From: an uncultured Schlesneria sp.
Lineage (GTDB): Bacteria; Planctomycetota; Planctomycetia; Planctomycetales; Planctomycetaceae
Length of the DNA stretch: 64,000 nucleotides
Reading direction: 5' to 3'
Assembly (NCBI GenBank): GCA_903834925.1
Contig: CAILLA010000136.1
Span: 48,537 to 112,536 of the forward strand
The notes under the pieces are model-generated. The model was not told where the DNA came from and did no database searches. It saw only the letters and a program-made list of their open reading frames with translations. Shown here piece by piece: positions 9,333 through 19,070 of the stretch (positions are counted from its first letter, which is position 1; each line of letters starts with the position of its first letter). The translations under genes were made by a program, and so were the position numbers.

Positions 9333-9421
9333 CAAACGACCTCCAGCTCGGTGAGGCCCGAAATGTTAGTTTGGCCGTGATCATTCCCAGCGAACGGTGT
9401 GGTTCAGACACGCGCGCGTGA
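9329..9421 (+). pseudogene. Second glycosyltransferase stub, coupled to the upstream gene
   Basis: An ATG at 9329 overlaps the stop of the preceding gene (ATGA) and opens a 30-residue frame ending TGA at 9421. Residues 13-21 read VSLAVIIPS, the first-strand motif of GT2 enzymes, after which the frame runs into unrelated sequence. The four-base overlap is the same arrangement used between real genes in this operon, which supports a once functional gene cut by deletion. Evidence is limited to about ten informative residues. Confidence 0.45.
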
Positions 9422-9731
9422 CCAGCCTCCGCATGGATTGCTCCAATGCTTCCAGGTCGTTGATTCCGATAATCTCACTGGATCCGAAATGGACTAATAT
9501 CGAATCTGAAATCAACGGCCATTCAGGGTCTGAACAACGTCCGAATTCGGCAAGGCACTCAAGTTGACAATAATGTTTCCCTGCCGGATTCTTGCGAATA
9601 TCGTCGCCATCGCGGACATTTGCTATTCTGTCCAGTTCTCTACGTTCTACGTTTTGCCGTGGTGTTGCGGCGGCAGCGCAGTTTGATGGCGTTCTTCTTG
9701 TGGCAATTGGAACTTTTGGCGGAATTTTCAA
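9422..9731. other. Intergenic after the truncated glycosyltransferase
   Basis: About 310 bases up to the aspartate kinase start. A long minus-strand open frame covers it but continues antisense through the kinase and is judged a shadow. The stretch may contain unrecognised gene debris on the minus strand; nothing can be named. Confidence 0.4.
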
Positions 9732-11519
9732 GTGGCATTGATTGTACAGAAGTTTGGTGGTTCGAGCGTCGCGGATGCTCAACGGATTATGTCGGCAGCA
9801 AAACGAGCCGTGAACGCAAAACGGGCTGGTAATCAGGTCGTGATGGTGATCAGCGCTCGCGGAGATAAAACTGATGAACTGATTGATCTTGCCAAGCAGA
9901 TTAGTGAAGTCCCCCCTCCTCGCGAAATGGATATGTTGCTGGCCACCGGCGAACAGGAGTCGGTAGCGCTCGTCGCCATGGCAGTGCAGGCGCTCGGAGA
10001 GCCGGCGATTAGCCTGACTGGTTATCAGATCGGAATCCTGACGGATTCGACGTATACTAAGGCCCGGATTCGTGAAATCAAAACCGACCGGATGCGACAG
10101 GCTTTGAGTGAAGGCAAAATCGTTGTTGCCGCAGGTTTTCAAGGGATCGACGACGATTTCAATATCACGACCCTCGGACGCGGGGGTAGCGACACGACCG
10201 CAACCGCGCTGGCGGCGGTACTGGAAGCGGATGTATGCGAGATCTACACCGATGTTGAAGGGATTTTCACAACTGATCCGCGACTGATCAAGAACGCCCG
10301 CAAGTTGCATCAGATCGCGTATGACGAGATGCTCGAGCTAACCAGTCTTGGTGGTGGGAAAATGCACTCCCGCTCGATTGAATTCGCAAAAAAATACCGC
10401 GTGCTACTGCAAGTCCGTCCCGCCTATACGGACGGAGAAGGGACGTTGATCGCACCGCTACTGGATGATGAAGTCCCGATGGTAACGGGTGTCGCGATGG
10501 TGAAAAGCGAAGCGATCGTCAATCTTCGAAACCTCCCCGATCGTCCGGGCGTTCTGGCCGCATTATTTTCGAAAATGGCCGAACGAAAAATTCCAATCGA
10601 CATGGTGATCCAGGACGTTGCGGAAGAAGGGATCGCCGAAGTGACGTTTACCGTTCCTCAGGACGATCTGGCTGACGCGTTAACCGCTGCCGAACAAGCC
10701 GTACGAGCCTTGGGATCGGGTGAAGTTCGACATGGGACCAATGTGGCCAAAGTTTCCGTTGTTGGTGCTGGCATGCGAAAGCATACCGGTGTGGCGGCCC
10801 AAATGTTCAAGTCGCTATCCGATTCGGGTGTCAATATTCAGATGATTACGACCAGCGAAATTAAGATTTCCGTGCTGGTCAATCGTGACCAGCGCGAACT
10901 GGCGTTGCGAGCGGTTCACGAAGGTTTTGCCTTGGATCAGGAAAAGTCTGTACCTCCCGCAATCGGCTTCTCACAAATCGAACGGACCAAGCCAAAGGTT
11001 TCTCGTGACGAACTGGAGCGAGATGTCGTTTCACGGCTGGGAAGCATGGAAGACATCGTCGTCAGCGAAGTTCAGCTCGATACGAATCAATCACGAATTA
11101 CCGTTAGAAACATCGCCGACGAACCGGGCGTAGCGGCAGCCGTATTCGCCGCAGTCGCCGAAGGTGGCGTGATGGTCGACTTGATCGTTCAGAATATCGG
11201 CCACGGACATCAGGCCGATATCTCGTTCACGGTACCGCGAGATGACCTGGAACGATGTCTGCTTTTGCTTCGCGAATTGGTCGAGCGCTGGCCTGGCACA
11301 GGGATCAGTTTTGAAAAAGAAATCGCGATGTTGTCTGTGATGGGCATCGGCCTTCGAAGCCATACCGGAGTGGGCGAAAAGATGTTTAAAGCACTCGCCA
11401 ACGCGGTCGTTAACGTGCAGATGGTGAATACGAGCGAAATCCGGATCAGCGCCGTTGTTGCTCCAAAGGATGCGACCAAAGCTCATCATGCACTTCTCGC
11501 GACGTTTGGTTTGGAATAG
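9732..11519 (+). CDS. lysC: Aspartate kinase with duplicated ACT pairs
   Basis: Aspartokinase phosphorylates aspartate, the first step towards lysine, threonine and methionine. The kinase domain covers residues 1-240 with the N-terminal KFGGSSVAD and GRGGSDTTATALAAVLEADV. The usual enzyme is about 400 residues; this one is 595 because the regulatory ACT region is present twice. The first pair is at about 265-420 (SVVGAGMRKHTGVAAQMFKSL) and the second at about 430-595 (SVMGIGLRSHTGVGEKMFKAL). Translation starts at GTG 9732 with GGCGGAA upstream; this start directly precedes the conserved ALIVQKFGGSS. The gene stands alone. The second ACT pair may widen or sharpen feedback control by lysine and threonine. 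Confidence 0.95.
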   Translation: MALIVQKFGGSSVADAQRIMSAAKRAVNAKRAGNQVVMVISARGDKTDELIDLAKQISEVPPPREMDMLLATGEQESVALVAMAVQALGEPAISLTGYQIGILTDSTYTKARIREIKTDRMRQALSEGKIVVAAGFQGIDDDFNITTLGRGGSDTTATALAAVLEADVCEIYTDVEGIFTTDPRLIKNARKLHQIAYDEMLELTSLGGGKMHSRSIEFAKKYRVLLQVRPAYTDGEGTLIAPLLDDEVPMVTGVAMVKSEAIVNLRNLPDRPGVLAALFSKMAERKIPIDMVIQDVAEEGIAEVTFTVPQDDLADALTAAEQAVRALGSGEVRHGTNVAKVSVVGAGMRKHTGVAAQMFKSLSDSGVNIQMITTSEIKISVLVNRDQRELALRAVHEGFALDQEKSVPPAIGFSQIERTKPKVSRDELERDVVSRLGSMEDIVVSEVQLDTNQSRITVRNIADEPGVAAAVFAAVAEGGVMVDLIVQNIGHGHQADISFTVPRDDLERCLLLLRELVERWPGTGISFEKEIAMLSVMGIGLRSHTGVGEKMFKALANAVVNVQMVNTSEIRISAVVAPKDATKAHHALLATFGLE

Positions 11520-11630
11520 TAAAACGGCTTTTGGGAAAGTTGACGTCGGACGTATTGGCAAAGTTCCACTGATTCATGGAGCGGCAGCTCCTGGAAAACC
11601 GCTTGCAGCGGCTCTCAAGGAATTACTTGA

Positions 11631-14600
11631 ATGTTTCGGGCATTGATCTGTCTGTTTTGCGCTGTCGTGGTTGCGGGAAATCTGGTTTCAGCTCAGGAAA
11701 CGGCAAAGCCGAAACCGCTGAAAGCACTTTTGATTACGGGTGGATGCTGTCACGATTATGGGAAGCAGAAAGATGTGCTGAAACGCGGGATCGAAGCGCG
11801 TGCGATGGTCGAAGTGACGCAGGTCCATACCAGGGATTCGAGTGTCAAAGCCCGGTTTGACATCTATGACAATCCTGACTGGGCCAAAGGCTACGACGTG
11901 ATTCTGCACGATGAATGTACTGCCGACGTCGTGGAGGTTCCGTACGTCGAAAACATACTGAACGCGCATAAGAATGGGATACCCGCAGTCAATCTGCACT
12001 GTGCGATGCACAGTTATCGGTTGCCGGGACGAGACGATTGGTTTCAATTTGTCGGGATTCAGTCATCGGCTCACGGCCCGCAGGAACCGATCGATGTCAC
12101 CTTCATTGATCGCAACCATCCTGTGACCAAGCCGCTGGGAAACTGGACCACGATCAGAGAAGAGCTTTACAACAACGTTAAACTGTTTCCTACCGCCAGG
12201 CCGCTAGCTCGCGGTCGGCAGGACGTGGGTAATCGAGTCGATGACTTTGTCGTGGCCTGGACCAATGAGTTTGGAAAAGGAAAGGTCTTCAGCACAACAC
12301 TCGGTCATAACACTGAGACGGTCTCCGACCCCCGATACCTGGACATGGTAACGCGAGGATTGTTATGGGCCTGTGACAAGCTCAACCCGGAATACCTTCA
12401 ACCGTTCGCTGTCGCCAAGAAGGAAATCGTTCCGGTGAATATCGCCCGAGGCAAAAAGGCTTCAGCCTCGGCGTCGCAGGATGGTCATCCACCTGAACAC
12501 GCACTCGATTCGAATCCCGATACACGCTGGTGTTCACCCGACAATAACCCGGGGCAATGGTGGCAAGTCGACCTGGGTCAACCTGAAGAATTGACGGGAT
12601 GTCGAATTGTCTGGGAGCAGGACGGCGTCAATTATCGGTACAAAATCGAAGGATCACCGGACGGTCAAAAGTGGCAAATGCTGTCAGACCAGACCAAAAC
12701 CGATGATCGCGAGCAGGATCGGCGACTGAAGTTCGCAGCGATGCAAATTCAATATGTCAGGCTGACCACCACGCAATTGACCCCTGGCTGTTGGGGGAGT
12801 TTCTTCGAGTTTGAAGTTCATGGAACGAAAACCGAAGAACGAATTTCACAAAGTGATTCGTCGCTACGTCCGCGAAATGTGAAGGGATTGTCGGGCGTAA
12901 AGGTCCCGGCTGGGTTTGAAGCAACTCTATTTGCCGCTCCTCCTGACGTCAGCTATCCAACCTGTGTCGCCACGACGCCAGATGGAACTGTCTACGTCGG
13001 AGTCGATGAAAACGGTTCGATTGATAACAAGGCCAACCGAGGCCGAATTGTCCGATGTCGAGACCTTGACGGAGACGGAAAAGCGGATGAATTCAAAACC
13101 ATCGCCAGCTTGGATAGTCCGCGAGGGATTGTCGTAGTCTCAGAGCCGTTGACCCGCGGCCATATTCAACAGTCATCTCGAAAAACATCGCTGATTGTTT
13201 TGCACCCGCCAACGTTGACGGCGTTCCACGACGATGACGGTGATGGTGTTTCGGATCGATCAGAAATTCTTGTCAAAGGGATCGGATTCGACTTGAAAAC
13301 ACGTGGGGCGGATCACACGACCAACGGAATTCAAATCGGAATCGATGGCTGGATCTATGTTGCAGTGGGGGACTACGGTTTTGTAAACGCCATTGGCACC
13401 GATGGTCATTCGGCCCAACTTCGCGGTGGGGGAATCGCACGCGTTCGACCGGATGGAACAGAACTGGAAGTTGTTTCCCGCGGACAGCGCAATATCTACG
13501 ACGTCGGGATCAGCCCGATGATGGATCTCTTTACACGAGACAACACGAATGACGGCGGTGGTTGGAACGTCCGCTTGAGTCACGTTCCACAGGATGCTCA
13601 GATGGGCTATCCGTCGCTGTTTATCAATTTTTCTGACGAGATCGTCCAACCGTTGGCCGATTACGGAGGTGGTTCACCATGTGGCACATTGTATGTCAAC
13701 GAGCCAACTCTTCCCGGTGAAATTGGACATCAACTGCTGACGTGTGACTGGGGACGTAGCATCGTTTACCGGCATCCTCTCGCCTCAAATGGCGCGGGAT
13801 TCATTGCCGAACAGGAACCGTTTATCGAGATTCCTCGCCCGACGGACATTGATGTCGATGCCAGCGGAAATCTTTATCTCACCAGTTGGAAGGATGGCGG
13901 GTTTACTTATAGCGGCCCGAATGTCGGGTACGTGATTAAAGTGAAGCCCCCAGCATCGGGTGTCGAACCATTTCCTGGGATCTCTGGCACAGTGGTTTCG
14001 ACATTGATCAGTGGGAAACCGGTGAAATTACTCCCCACTGACAGAGAACTCGTTCAGCACCTGAATTCGCCCAGTCATACAATTCGGCTAAACATTCAGC
14101 GAGAAATTCTGAGCCGTGGTGATCGGCATGAATTGGCGAAAGGATTGTTAAAGCTCGCGGCGTCGAATGATGCCAGCCTTGCCGTTCGTGTAGCAGCGAT
14201 TTTCACATTGAAGCAGTTGCAAGGTCAGAGGTCCCACGCCGTTCTACTCGAATTGTCACAGGATGCTACGATTCGAGAATACGCTTTGAAAGCCATTGCA
14301 GATCGAAAAACTCAACTGGGGGCAACATCGATTGCAGCCTTTGGCAATGCATTAAAAGATCAGAATCCAAGAGTGCGTCTAGCGGCGGCTCGTGCCATCG
14401 GACGATTCGCAAACGTGAACACCGTCGATTCGATTTCGCTTCGTCAGTCGGCTAAGGAGCTTGTTCCGCTGGCGTCAGATCGAGACCCGCTCGTTGCTCA
14501 CATCGCGGTACACAGCCTGGTTCAACTGAATGCGGTTGAAGCCTGTCTGGAAACGCTCAACGATCCGTTGCTGGAGCGTCGGTTGGGTGCGTTGACGGTC

Positions 14601-16070
14601 TTGCGACACTTGTACGACCCCGCGAGCGTCAGCACACTTTTCAGTTGGCTGGAGAATCATGCGAGTTTCGCCGCCGCAGGGAAGGCAGGCGATGCTGAAA
14701 TTAACCAACGAACCAGACAGGCGATTCTCACGACGCTCTGTCGGTTGAATTCGCGAGAGGCGGAATGGACTGGCGATTGGTGGGGAACTCGCCCCGACAC
14801 CAGTGGGCCCTTCTATAAGCCGGTCGCCTGGTCGGAATCAGTGCGAATCCTGAAGGGGCTTGGCGATGCACTCTCGATAGCCGATCCCGACACGGGAAAA
14901 CGGCTGCTTATTGAGATGAAGCGGCACAAAATCGAGTTGTCGAATTCACAAAGTCAGCTTGTAAAGTTTGCGGCGGAAGACCCTGCCTTTGTTCCAACCG
15001 CGATTGATCTGCTCAGTGCTATGAACTCAGCTCTTTCCGAAGAATCCGGGCGATTGCTGGAACGAGTTGCAACAGCGTCCGCTCAAAGTGATGAGATTCG
15101 ATCAAAGGCATTAAGGGCGCTGCTTCGTCGAATCGATCAGCCAATGATCGCGAACGCGGCCATTCGCAGCTTCGCCACTGTCGATGAAAAGAGTCAACAG
15201 GGCGAACTTGCCCGGGTTTGGGACGAGTTCATCCGTGAATCAAAACTTGGTGCTCATCTTGGTGAATTCGTGAAACTTGTCGGTGTCGATGGAAACACAA
15301 ATTCCGCGGCAGCGTTGAATGCCAGAGAGGCGGCATACGCCGTCTTACAGGGGCTGGCGGATAATGCGCGCGTGGGAAAAACAGAGCGAGACCTGGCTCT
15401 GAAAGCCGTCGAACTTGCCTGGACCAATCCAGAGTCAACCGTCAGCCTGCTTCGAGGGATCGGGCGTGCTCGTGCCGAGTCACAAGCGTTGCAGGTCCGC
15501 GCGCTCAGAACTTCCAAGATTCCTGAAGTTCGAGCTGCGGCCGAGTTTGCAGCGGCAAAGATGGAGCTTGATCAGGAACTTACGTTCGACCCGAATAAGC
15601 CATTAATCGCAAATCTGCCATTTGATGTCACAGTTGCTGATACCGTGAAAGCAAAAGCGGACGCCAAACTCGGTGCCCGGTTGTTTACCCGACAAGGCTG
15701 TTCTGCCTGTCACACGGTATCGCCGACCGAGCCACTGAAGGGACCGTTACTACAGGACATCACCAGGCGGTATAAAAAGGAAGAGCTTATCGAATCGATC
15801 GTGAAGCCCAGCGCAAAGATTGCCCAAGGATTTGAAAGTCAGTATTTCGTGACGCACGAAGGAAAAGTCTTTGATGGTTTCGTCGTTCGCGAGTCTGGTG
15901 ATGAAATCGAATTCCGCAACGTTGCCGGGCTGGCCACGACACTGAAGAAGACAGACATCGATGAACGGGGTAAGCGAGAAGCCTCCATCATGCCAAATGG
16001 CCTGGTAGATAAATTGAATCCCGATCAACTCGCCGCGATCCTCGCCTATCTGGATTCACTCAAGAAGTAG
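11631..16070 (+). CDS. ThuA / discoidin / PVC dehydrogenase / HEAT / cytochrome c multidomain protein
   Basis: A 1479-residue exported protein. Domains in order: signal peptide 1-21; ThuA-like 30-262 (HCAMHSYRLPG); F5/8 type C carbohydrate-binding domain about 270-405 (ALDSNPDTRWCSPDNN, WWQVDLGQPEELTGCRI); PVC-type membrane-bound dehydrogenase propeller about 425-800 with calcium-loop-like DLDGDGKADEF and DDDGDGVSDRS; HEAT repeats about 820-1320; and a c-type haem domain with the CxxCH site GCSACH at about residue 1355 and a likely distal Met in IMPNGLVDKLNPDQ. The family is thought to oxidise sugars in the periplasm and pass electrons to the haem. The F5/8C domain suggests that it binds a polysaccharide. 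AGGA lies 9 bases before the ATG. It is monocistronic. Confidence 0.93.
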   Translation: MFRALICLFCAVVVAGNLVSAQETAKPKPLKALLITGGCCHDYGKQKDVLKRGIEARAMVEVTQVHTRDSSVKARFDIYDNPDWAKGYDVILHDECTADVVEVPYVENILNAHKNGIPAVNLHCAMHSYRLPGRDDWFQFVGIQSSAHGPQEPIDVTFIDRNHPVTKPLGNWTTIREELYNNVKLFPTARPLARGRQDVGNRVDDFVVAWTNEFGKGKVFSTTLGHNTETVSDPRYLDMVTRGLLWACDKLNPEYLQPFAVAKKEIVPVNIARGKKASASASQDGHPPEHALDSNPDTRWCSPDNNPGQWWQVDLGQPEELTGCRIVWEQDGVNYRYKIEGSPDGQKWQMLSDQTKTDDREQDRRLKFAAMQIQYVRLTTTQLTPGCWGSFFEFEVHGTKTEERISQSDSSLRPRNVKGLSGVKVPAGFEATLFAAPPDVSYPTCVATTPDGTVYVGVDENGSIDNKANRGRIVRCRDLDGDGKADEFKTIASLDSPRGIVVVSEPLTRGHIQQSSRKTSLIVLHPPTLTAFHDDDGDGVSDRSEILVKGIGFDLKTRGADHTTNGIQIGIDGWIYVAVGDYGFVNAIGTDGHSAQLRGGGIARVRPDGTELEVVSRGQRNIYDVGISPMMDLFTRDNTNDGGGWNVRLSHVPQDAQMGYPSLFINFSDEIVQPLADYGGGSPCGTLYVNEPTLPGEIGHQLLTCDWGRSIVYRHPLASNGAGFIAEQEPFIEIPRPTDIDVDASGNLYLTSWKDGGFTYSGPNVGYVIKVKPPASGVEPFPGISGTVVSTLISGKPVKLLPTDRELVQHLNSPSHTIRLNIQREILSRGDRHELAKGLLKLAASNDASLAVRVAAIFTLKQLQGQRSHAVLLELSQDATIREYALKAIADRKTQLGATSIAAFGNALKDQNPRVRLAAARAIGRFANVNTVDSISLRQSAKELVPLASDRDPLVAHIAVHSLVQLNAVEACLETLNDPLLERRLGALTVLRHLYDPASVSTLFSWLENHASFAAAGKAGDAEINQRTRQAILTTLCRLNSREAEWTGDWWGTRPDTSGPFYKPVAWSESVRILKGLGDALSIADPDTGKRLLIEMKRHKIELSNSQSQLVKFAAEDPAFVPTAIDLLSAMNSALSEESGRLLERVATASAQSDEIRSKALRALLRRIDQPMIANAAIRSFATVDEKSQQGELARVWDEFIRESKLGAHLGEFVKLVGVDGNTNSAAALNAREAAYAVLQGLADNARVGKTERDLALKAVELAWTNPESTVSLLRGIGRARAESQALQVRALRTSKIPEVRAAAEFAAAKMELDQELTFDPNKPLIANLPFDVTVADTVKAKADAKLGARLFTRQGCSACHTVSPTEPLKGPLLQDITRRYKKEELIESIVKPSAKIAQGFESQYFVTHEGKVFDGFVVRESGDEIEFRNVAGLATTLKKTDIDERGKREASIMPNGLVDKLNPDQLAAILAYLDSLKK

Positions 16071-16142
16071 CGAGTGGAGTTCAACATCGATTTAGTATCT
16101 GATTTTGACTTTTGATTGATGCGCCCGGAATAAATCACCAAA

Positions 16143-17048
16143 TCAAGTATTCGGAATTTCGCCAAAATCTCCTATTTTGACGGTTCCTTCCATCCAAAAC
16201 GTCAGCGAATCTGCATCCCATGATCCCATCGTGAAATCACACGGCCATGGAGGGAGCGGACGAGCAGGTTCCGTATATTTCCAGATATTGCCATCCAAAG
16301 TACCGTTGAGTATTTTCGTTTGTCCGTGAACACAGACCTCTGCCCGGCCGTTAAGCAAATAGCTGAACGGGGCTTTGTTTGTCAGTTGAAATGTTCGCCG
16401 ATCTCGTGGGTCGTTGATTTTCAATTCAGAGATACGTTTCTGGATCGCAGCGATTTCCATTTCAGACAATTGATGATCAAGAAGGTATTTTTGCAGGGAA
16501 TTTAATCGCTCTTGTCGATAGACGGATGGATTTCCTGACGGCCCCAGAAGCTCTCTAAGCTCATGGTCTGTCAGTTTGTTTAGACTTGGCGACGTATAGG
16601 GCTGCAAGACGTTTTGCGGAATTACGTTCACCGGAGTATCGAAAGGTTGCCCCGGATAGAAATCAACGTCTCGGCGAATAGAGACACCTCGCCCTGCCAC
16701 ATTGAAGTGAAATGGAAAAATCACACCAAACTGCTGAGTCGTGATCACATAATTTCGTTCTTCGTACCGAGGCTTGTCCAATAACTCAATTCGAGCTTCA
16801 AACAAAGGGTGCCCATCACAAATCTTCACCGCACCGTGATAGCCACCAACGACTTTCACTCCGACCTTTCGCTCGACACACGCGCGATTGATCGCGGGAT
16901 CTTGTGTTCTGATTGTCCAATCCAAATCCGGCTCGCCTGGCAGGGCAAAGGTATATCCACTGACGCCACGTGTCTCATTCGTGGGGTCAGGGTCGGTGGC
17001 AAGACGACATTCTGCATAACCTGCAAAGTTCAGAGTAAGAACGTGCAT
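16143..17048 (-). CDS. Hypothetical protein, partner of the ferritin-like gene
   Basis: A 301-residue protein that I do not recognise. There is no signal peptide or membrane segment. The N-terminal half is rich in beta strand (MHVLTLNFAGYAECRLATD, GYTFALPGEPDLDWTIR). Residues 170-215 look helical (LNSLQKYLLDHQLSEMEIAA), and the C-terminal 80 residues return to strands (NGRAEVCVHGQTKILNGTL). It starts only 3 bases after the stop of the ferritin-like gene, so the two are one operon. In VioB and RebD a beta-rich region and the ferritin-like region are parts of one protein, so this could be the separated partner; that is a guess from layout only. Confidence 0.7.
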   Translation of the reverse strand: MHVLTLNFAGYAECRLATDPDPTNETRGVSGYTFALPGEPDLDWTIRTQDPAINRACVERKVGVKVVGGYHGAVKICDGHPLFEARIELLDKPRYEERNYVITTQQFGVIFPFHFNVAGRGVSIRRDVDFYPGQPFDTPVNVIPQNVLQPYTSPSLNKLTDHELRELLGPSGNPSVYRQERLNSLQKYLLDHQLSEMEIAAIQKRISELKINDPRDRRTFQLTNKAPFSYLLNGRAEVCVHGQTKILNGTLDGNIWKYTEPARPLPPWPCDFTMGSWDADSLTFWMEGTVKIGDFGEIPNT

Positions 17049-17051
17049 GAC

Positions 17052-18497
17052 TCAAAGCCCCATGTATGTTTTGAAATCGTCCGCGATCCGTTTCAGATTC
17101 TGTCCAATGAAATCAACGCCATATTCGGCCCGTTTTTCAATCGTCAAATCATTTGAAGCCTCGGCAAAGGCAATGGCAGCCGATTCCATTCGCTCGTGCA
17201 GATAAATCCAGGCCGCAGGACGATATGGCAGAAAGCCGATCGTCCGGTAATATTCAAACGCCATTCCCGCAGTCGGACCATCGGGTTGATGTTTGAACGC
17301 AGGTAATCGACTTAGTAATTCTGCCAGAGGTCGAACCACCATCGTCATGTAAGGGAAGAAGACGGTCTGAACAATTCCGAAAGTTTCGGAACTCGAGTCA
17401 TCAATACCAGCGTATAACCGAATCAAAAGTTGCACGAGCGTCTCATATGATGCGTTGGCAACTCCCATCACTTTCTTTGTATAGGAATCGTCGATGATTG
17501 CGACGCTCATTGGTGGCTGTTCCCCGATTCCATCATAGGGATCGCACGAAAGGGTGTCCTGATGCAACTGAAGGGCCGGGTTTCGCACGCACGCCCTGGC
17601 CGCTTCATATTTCAATGTATGCGGTTGAATCATTCGCCTTTCAATTAGTTCCTCATTGTCTGGATCACACCGCAGCACGTATTCGATGAAAATCCGGCGG
17701 AACTGCATGTAATGGCATTCTGGATCGAGATCTTTAACCGTAACGTGAGCTTCGACATCTGTTCCTTCACCTTGTTCAACGATCTCGTTCACGGCATTGA
17801 CCGCAGACACTCGGTCCCAAACCTTGAACACTTTCATGTTGTAGATCTGTCTTGCGCTGGCACCGCTACCGAACAATTTATCGTTGTCAACCTGGGAATC
17901 CGGTGGGACAATGAAGAGTGATTCCTGGGGGATCTTTTTGAATGCAGTGCGAATCAAATCGTAAAGTTCGCCAATCGTTCGATAATCCGGGTCTTGTGGC
18001 TGAGGTGATTCGGCTGAAATCTTGCTATCTCGATGAGTACCGTACAGATTCTTGCAGTATTCAAACAGCGGGTCATGAAGTTTGGCCGGTTTCTCAAACA
18101 TCATGAATCGAAACAGGGTTGTCGGACAAAACCGTTCAAGCTCAATGGGAAGGTCTGTACTCCAGAATTTTGGGAGCTGCGGAAAATTCGGCCGATCGAA
18201 ATACTGAGCTCCGCCAATCGCACTGAGCATGTTGCAGACGAAGCCAAGATGTTCCATTTCTTGTCGAGCAACTCGAAGAATCATTCCTTCCCAATTACGA
18301 ATCTTGTCACGTCGAATCTGGCGCTCATCGGGCGTCCCTTCGATTTCGCTCAGGAGCGATTTTATTGAATACGCTGCGTAGAGGTACATGAGCATCAGCC
18401 CGTGCTCCAACTGCGATCCAATGGTCAGGGCGTTGATGAGATCTTCACGATTTGTGATCTCAGAGATACCGGTCTTTTTGGATAGAATTTTGTCCAT
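17052..18497 (-). CDS. Ferritin-like domain protein, VioB/RebD type
   Basis: A 481-residue soluble protein. The start ALTIGSQLEHGLMLMYLYAA (residues 25-44) closely resembles the ferritin-like region of VioB, which has LELSVMLQYLYAAYSI. The second iron-binding helix is ILRVARQEMEHLGFVCNMLSAIGG at about residues 74-97, giving the expected Glu and ExxH ligands for a di-iron or haem site. Known relatives (Pfam 'Ferritin-like', found in iminophenyl-pyruvate dimer synthase) couple oxidised amino acids during violacein and rebeccamycin synthesis. No tryptophan oxidase or other pigment gene is nearby, so the substrate here is unknown. It is first of a two-gene operon. Confidence 0.85.
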   Translation of the reverse strand: MDKILSKKTGISEITNREDLINALTIGSQLEHGLMLMYLYAAYSIKSLLSEIEGTPDERQIRRDKIRNWEGMILRVARQEMEHLGFVCNMLSAIGGAQYFDRPNFPQLPKFWSTDLPIELERFCPTTLFRFMMFEKPAKLHDPLFEYCKNLYGTHRDSKISAESPQPQDPDYRTIGELYDLIRTAFKKIPQESLFIVPPDSQVDNDKLFGSGASARQIYNMKVFKVWDRVSAVNAVNEIVEQGEGTDVEAHVTVKDLDPECHYMQFRRIFIEYVLRCDPDNEELIERRMIQPHTLKYEAARACVRNPALQLHQDTLSCDPYDGIGEQPPMSVAIIDDSYTKKVMGVANASYETLVQLLIRLYAGIDDSSSETFGIVQTVFFPYMTMVVRPLAELLSRLPAFKHQPDGPTAGMAFEYYRTIGFLPYRPAAWIYLHERMESAAIAFAEASNDLTIEKRAEYGVDFIGQNLKRIADDFKTYMGL

Positions 18498-19020
18498 TTT
18501 AACGTTCTCTCATCGATCAGATTGAGTTACGAAATCGTCATCAAAGCCATGTCATTCTGGCGCAGAAATCTAATATCTTGCGTCGTAGCACAGTCGTAGC
18601 CCGCGTTTCATAGGACTGCGCCGACTCGAATCGGTGTCGAAAAATATAACAACAATCGATTGTGAACTGATAAAGAAAGCTGATTTTCGAGTAGTTTACC
18701 TGACGTGTGTATTCAACTGAGTGTCTATACAGGTGATATCAAAGGGCATGTTTTTTTTCAAGCAATTGCGGCGACCGAGAGATCCCGAGAAAGGATTCTT
18801 AGCTCGACACGGTTGTGGATTTGAATTCCAGGTGCATCTTTGATGAAGGGCGAGGCGACGAGAGTCGGCTTGAAGGGATGACAACTGGAGTGTTTTGAGA
18901 ACGCTCATGGCATATGTGTTGGCGGTGGCAAGTAAAGCTGACGGAGGTGTCAGTCCAGATCGCGGGATCGTACGAAGTTCCACTGCCTGTGGTAAAACAT
19001 TTTGTTGCTTTCCAAACGAA
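18498..19020. other. Intergenic
   Basis: About 520 bases between a divergent start and the end of the ammonium transporter unit. No gene is supported. The 18498-18700 part is AT-rich and probably carries the promoter of the ferritin-like operon on the minus strand. Confidence 0.45.
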
Positions 19021-19054
19021 AACAGGGGATGGCCCTATTGGGCCACCCCCTGTT
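19021..19054 (-). terminator. Rho-independent terminator of the ammonium transporter gene
   Basis: A hairpin of AACAGGGG-A-TGGCCC with GGGCCA-C-CCCCTGTT closes a TATT loop, with one internal mismatch. On the minus strand it is followed by TTTTCGTTT. It begins 17 bases after the stop of the transporter. Confidence 0.8.
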
Positions 19055-19070
19055 CGATACCTGACAGAAA

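Noticed and set aside
9381..10310. A 309-codon minus-strand frame across the aspartate kinase start
   Set aside because: Most of it is antisense to the conserved kinase domain and shows no family features; the part in the intergenic gap is too short to judge alone.
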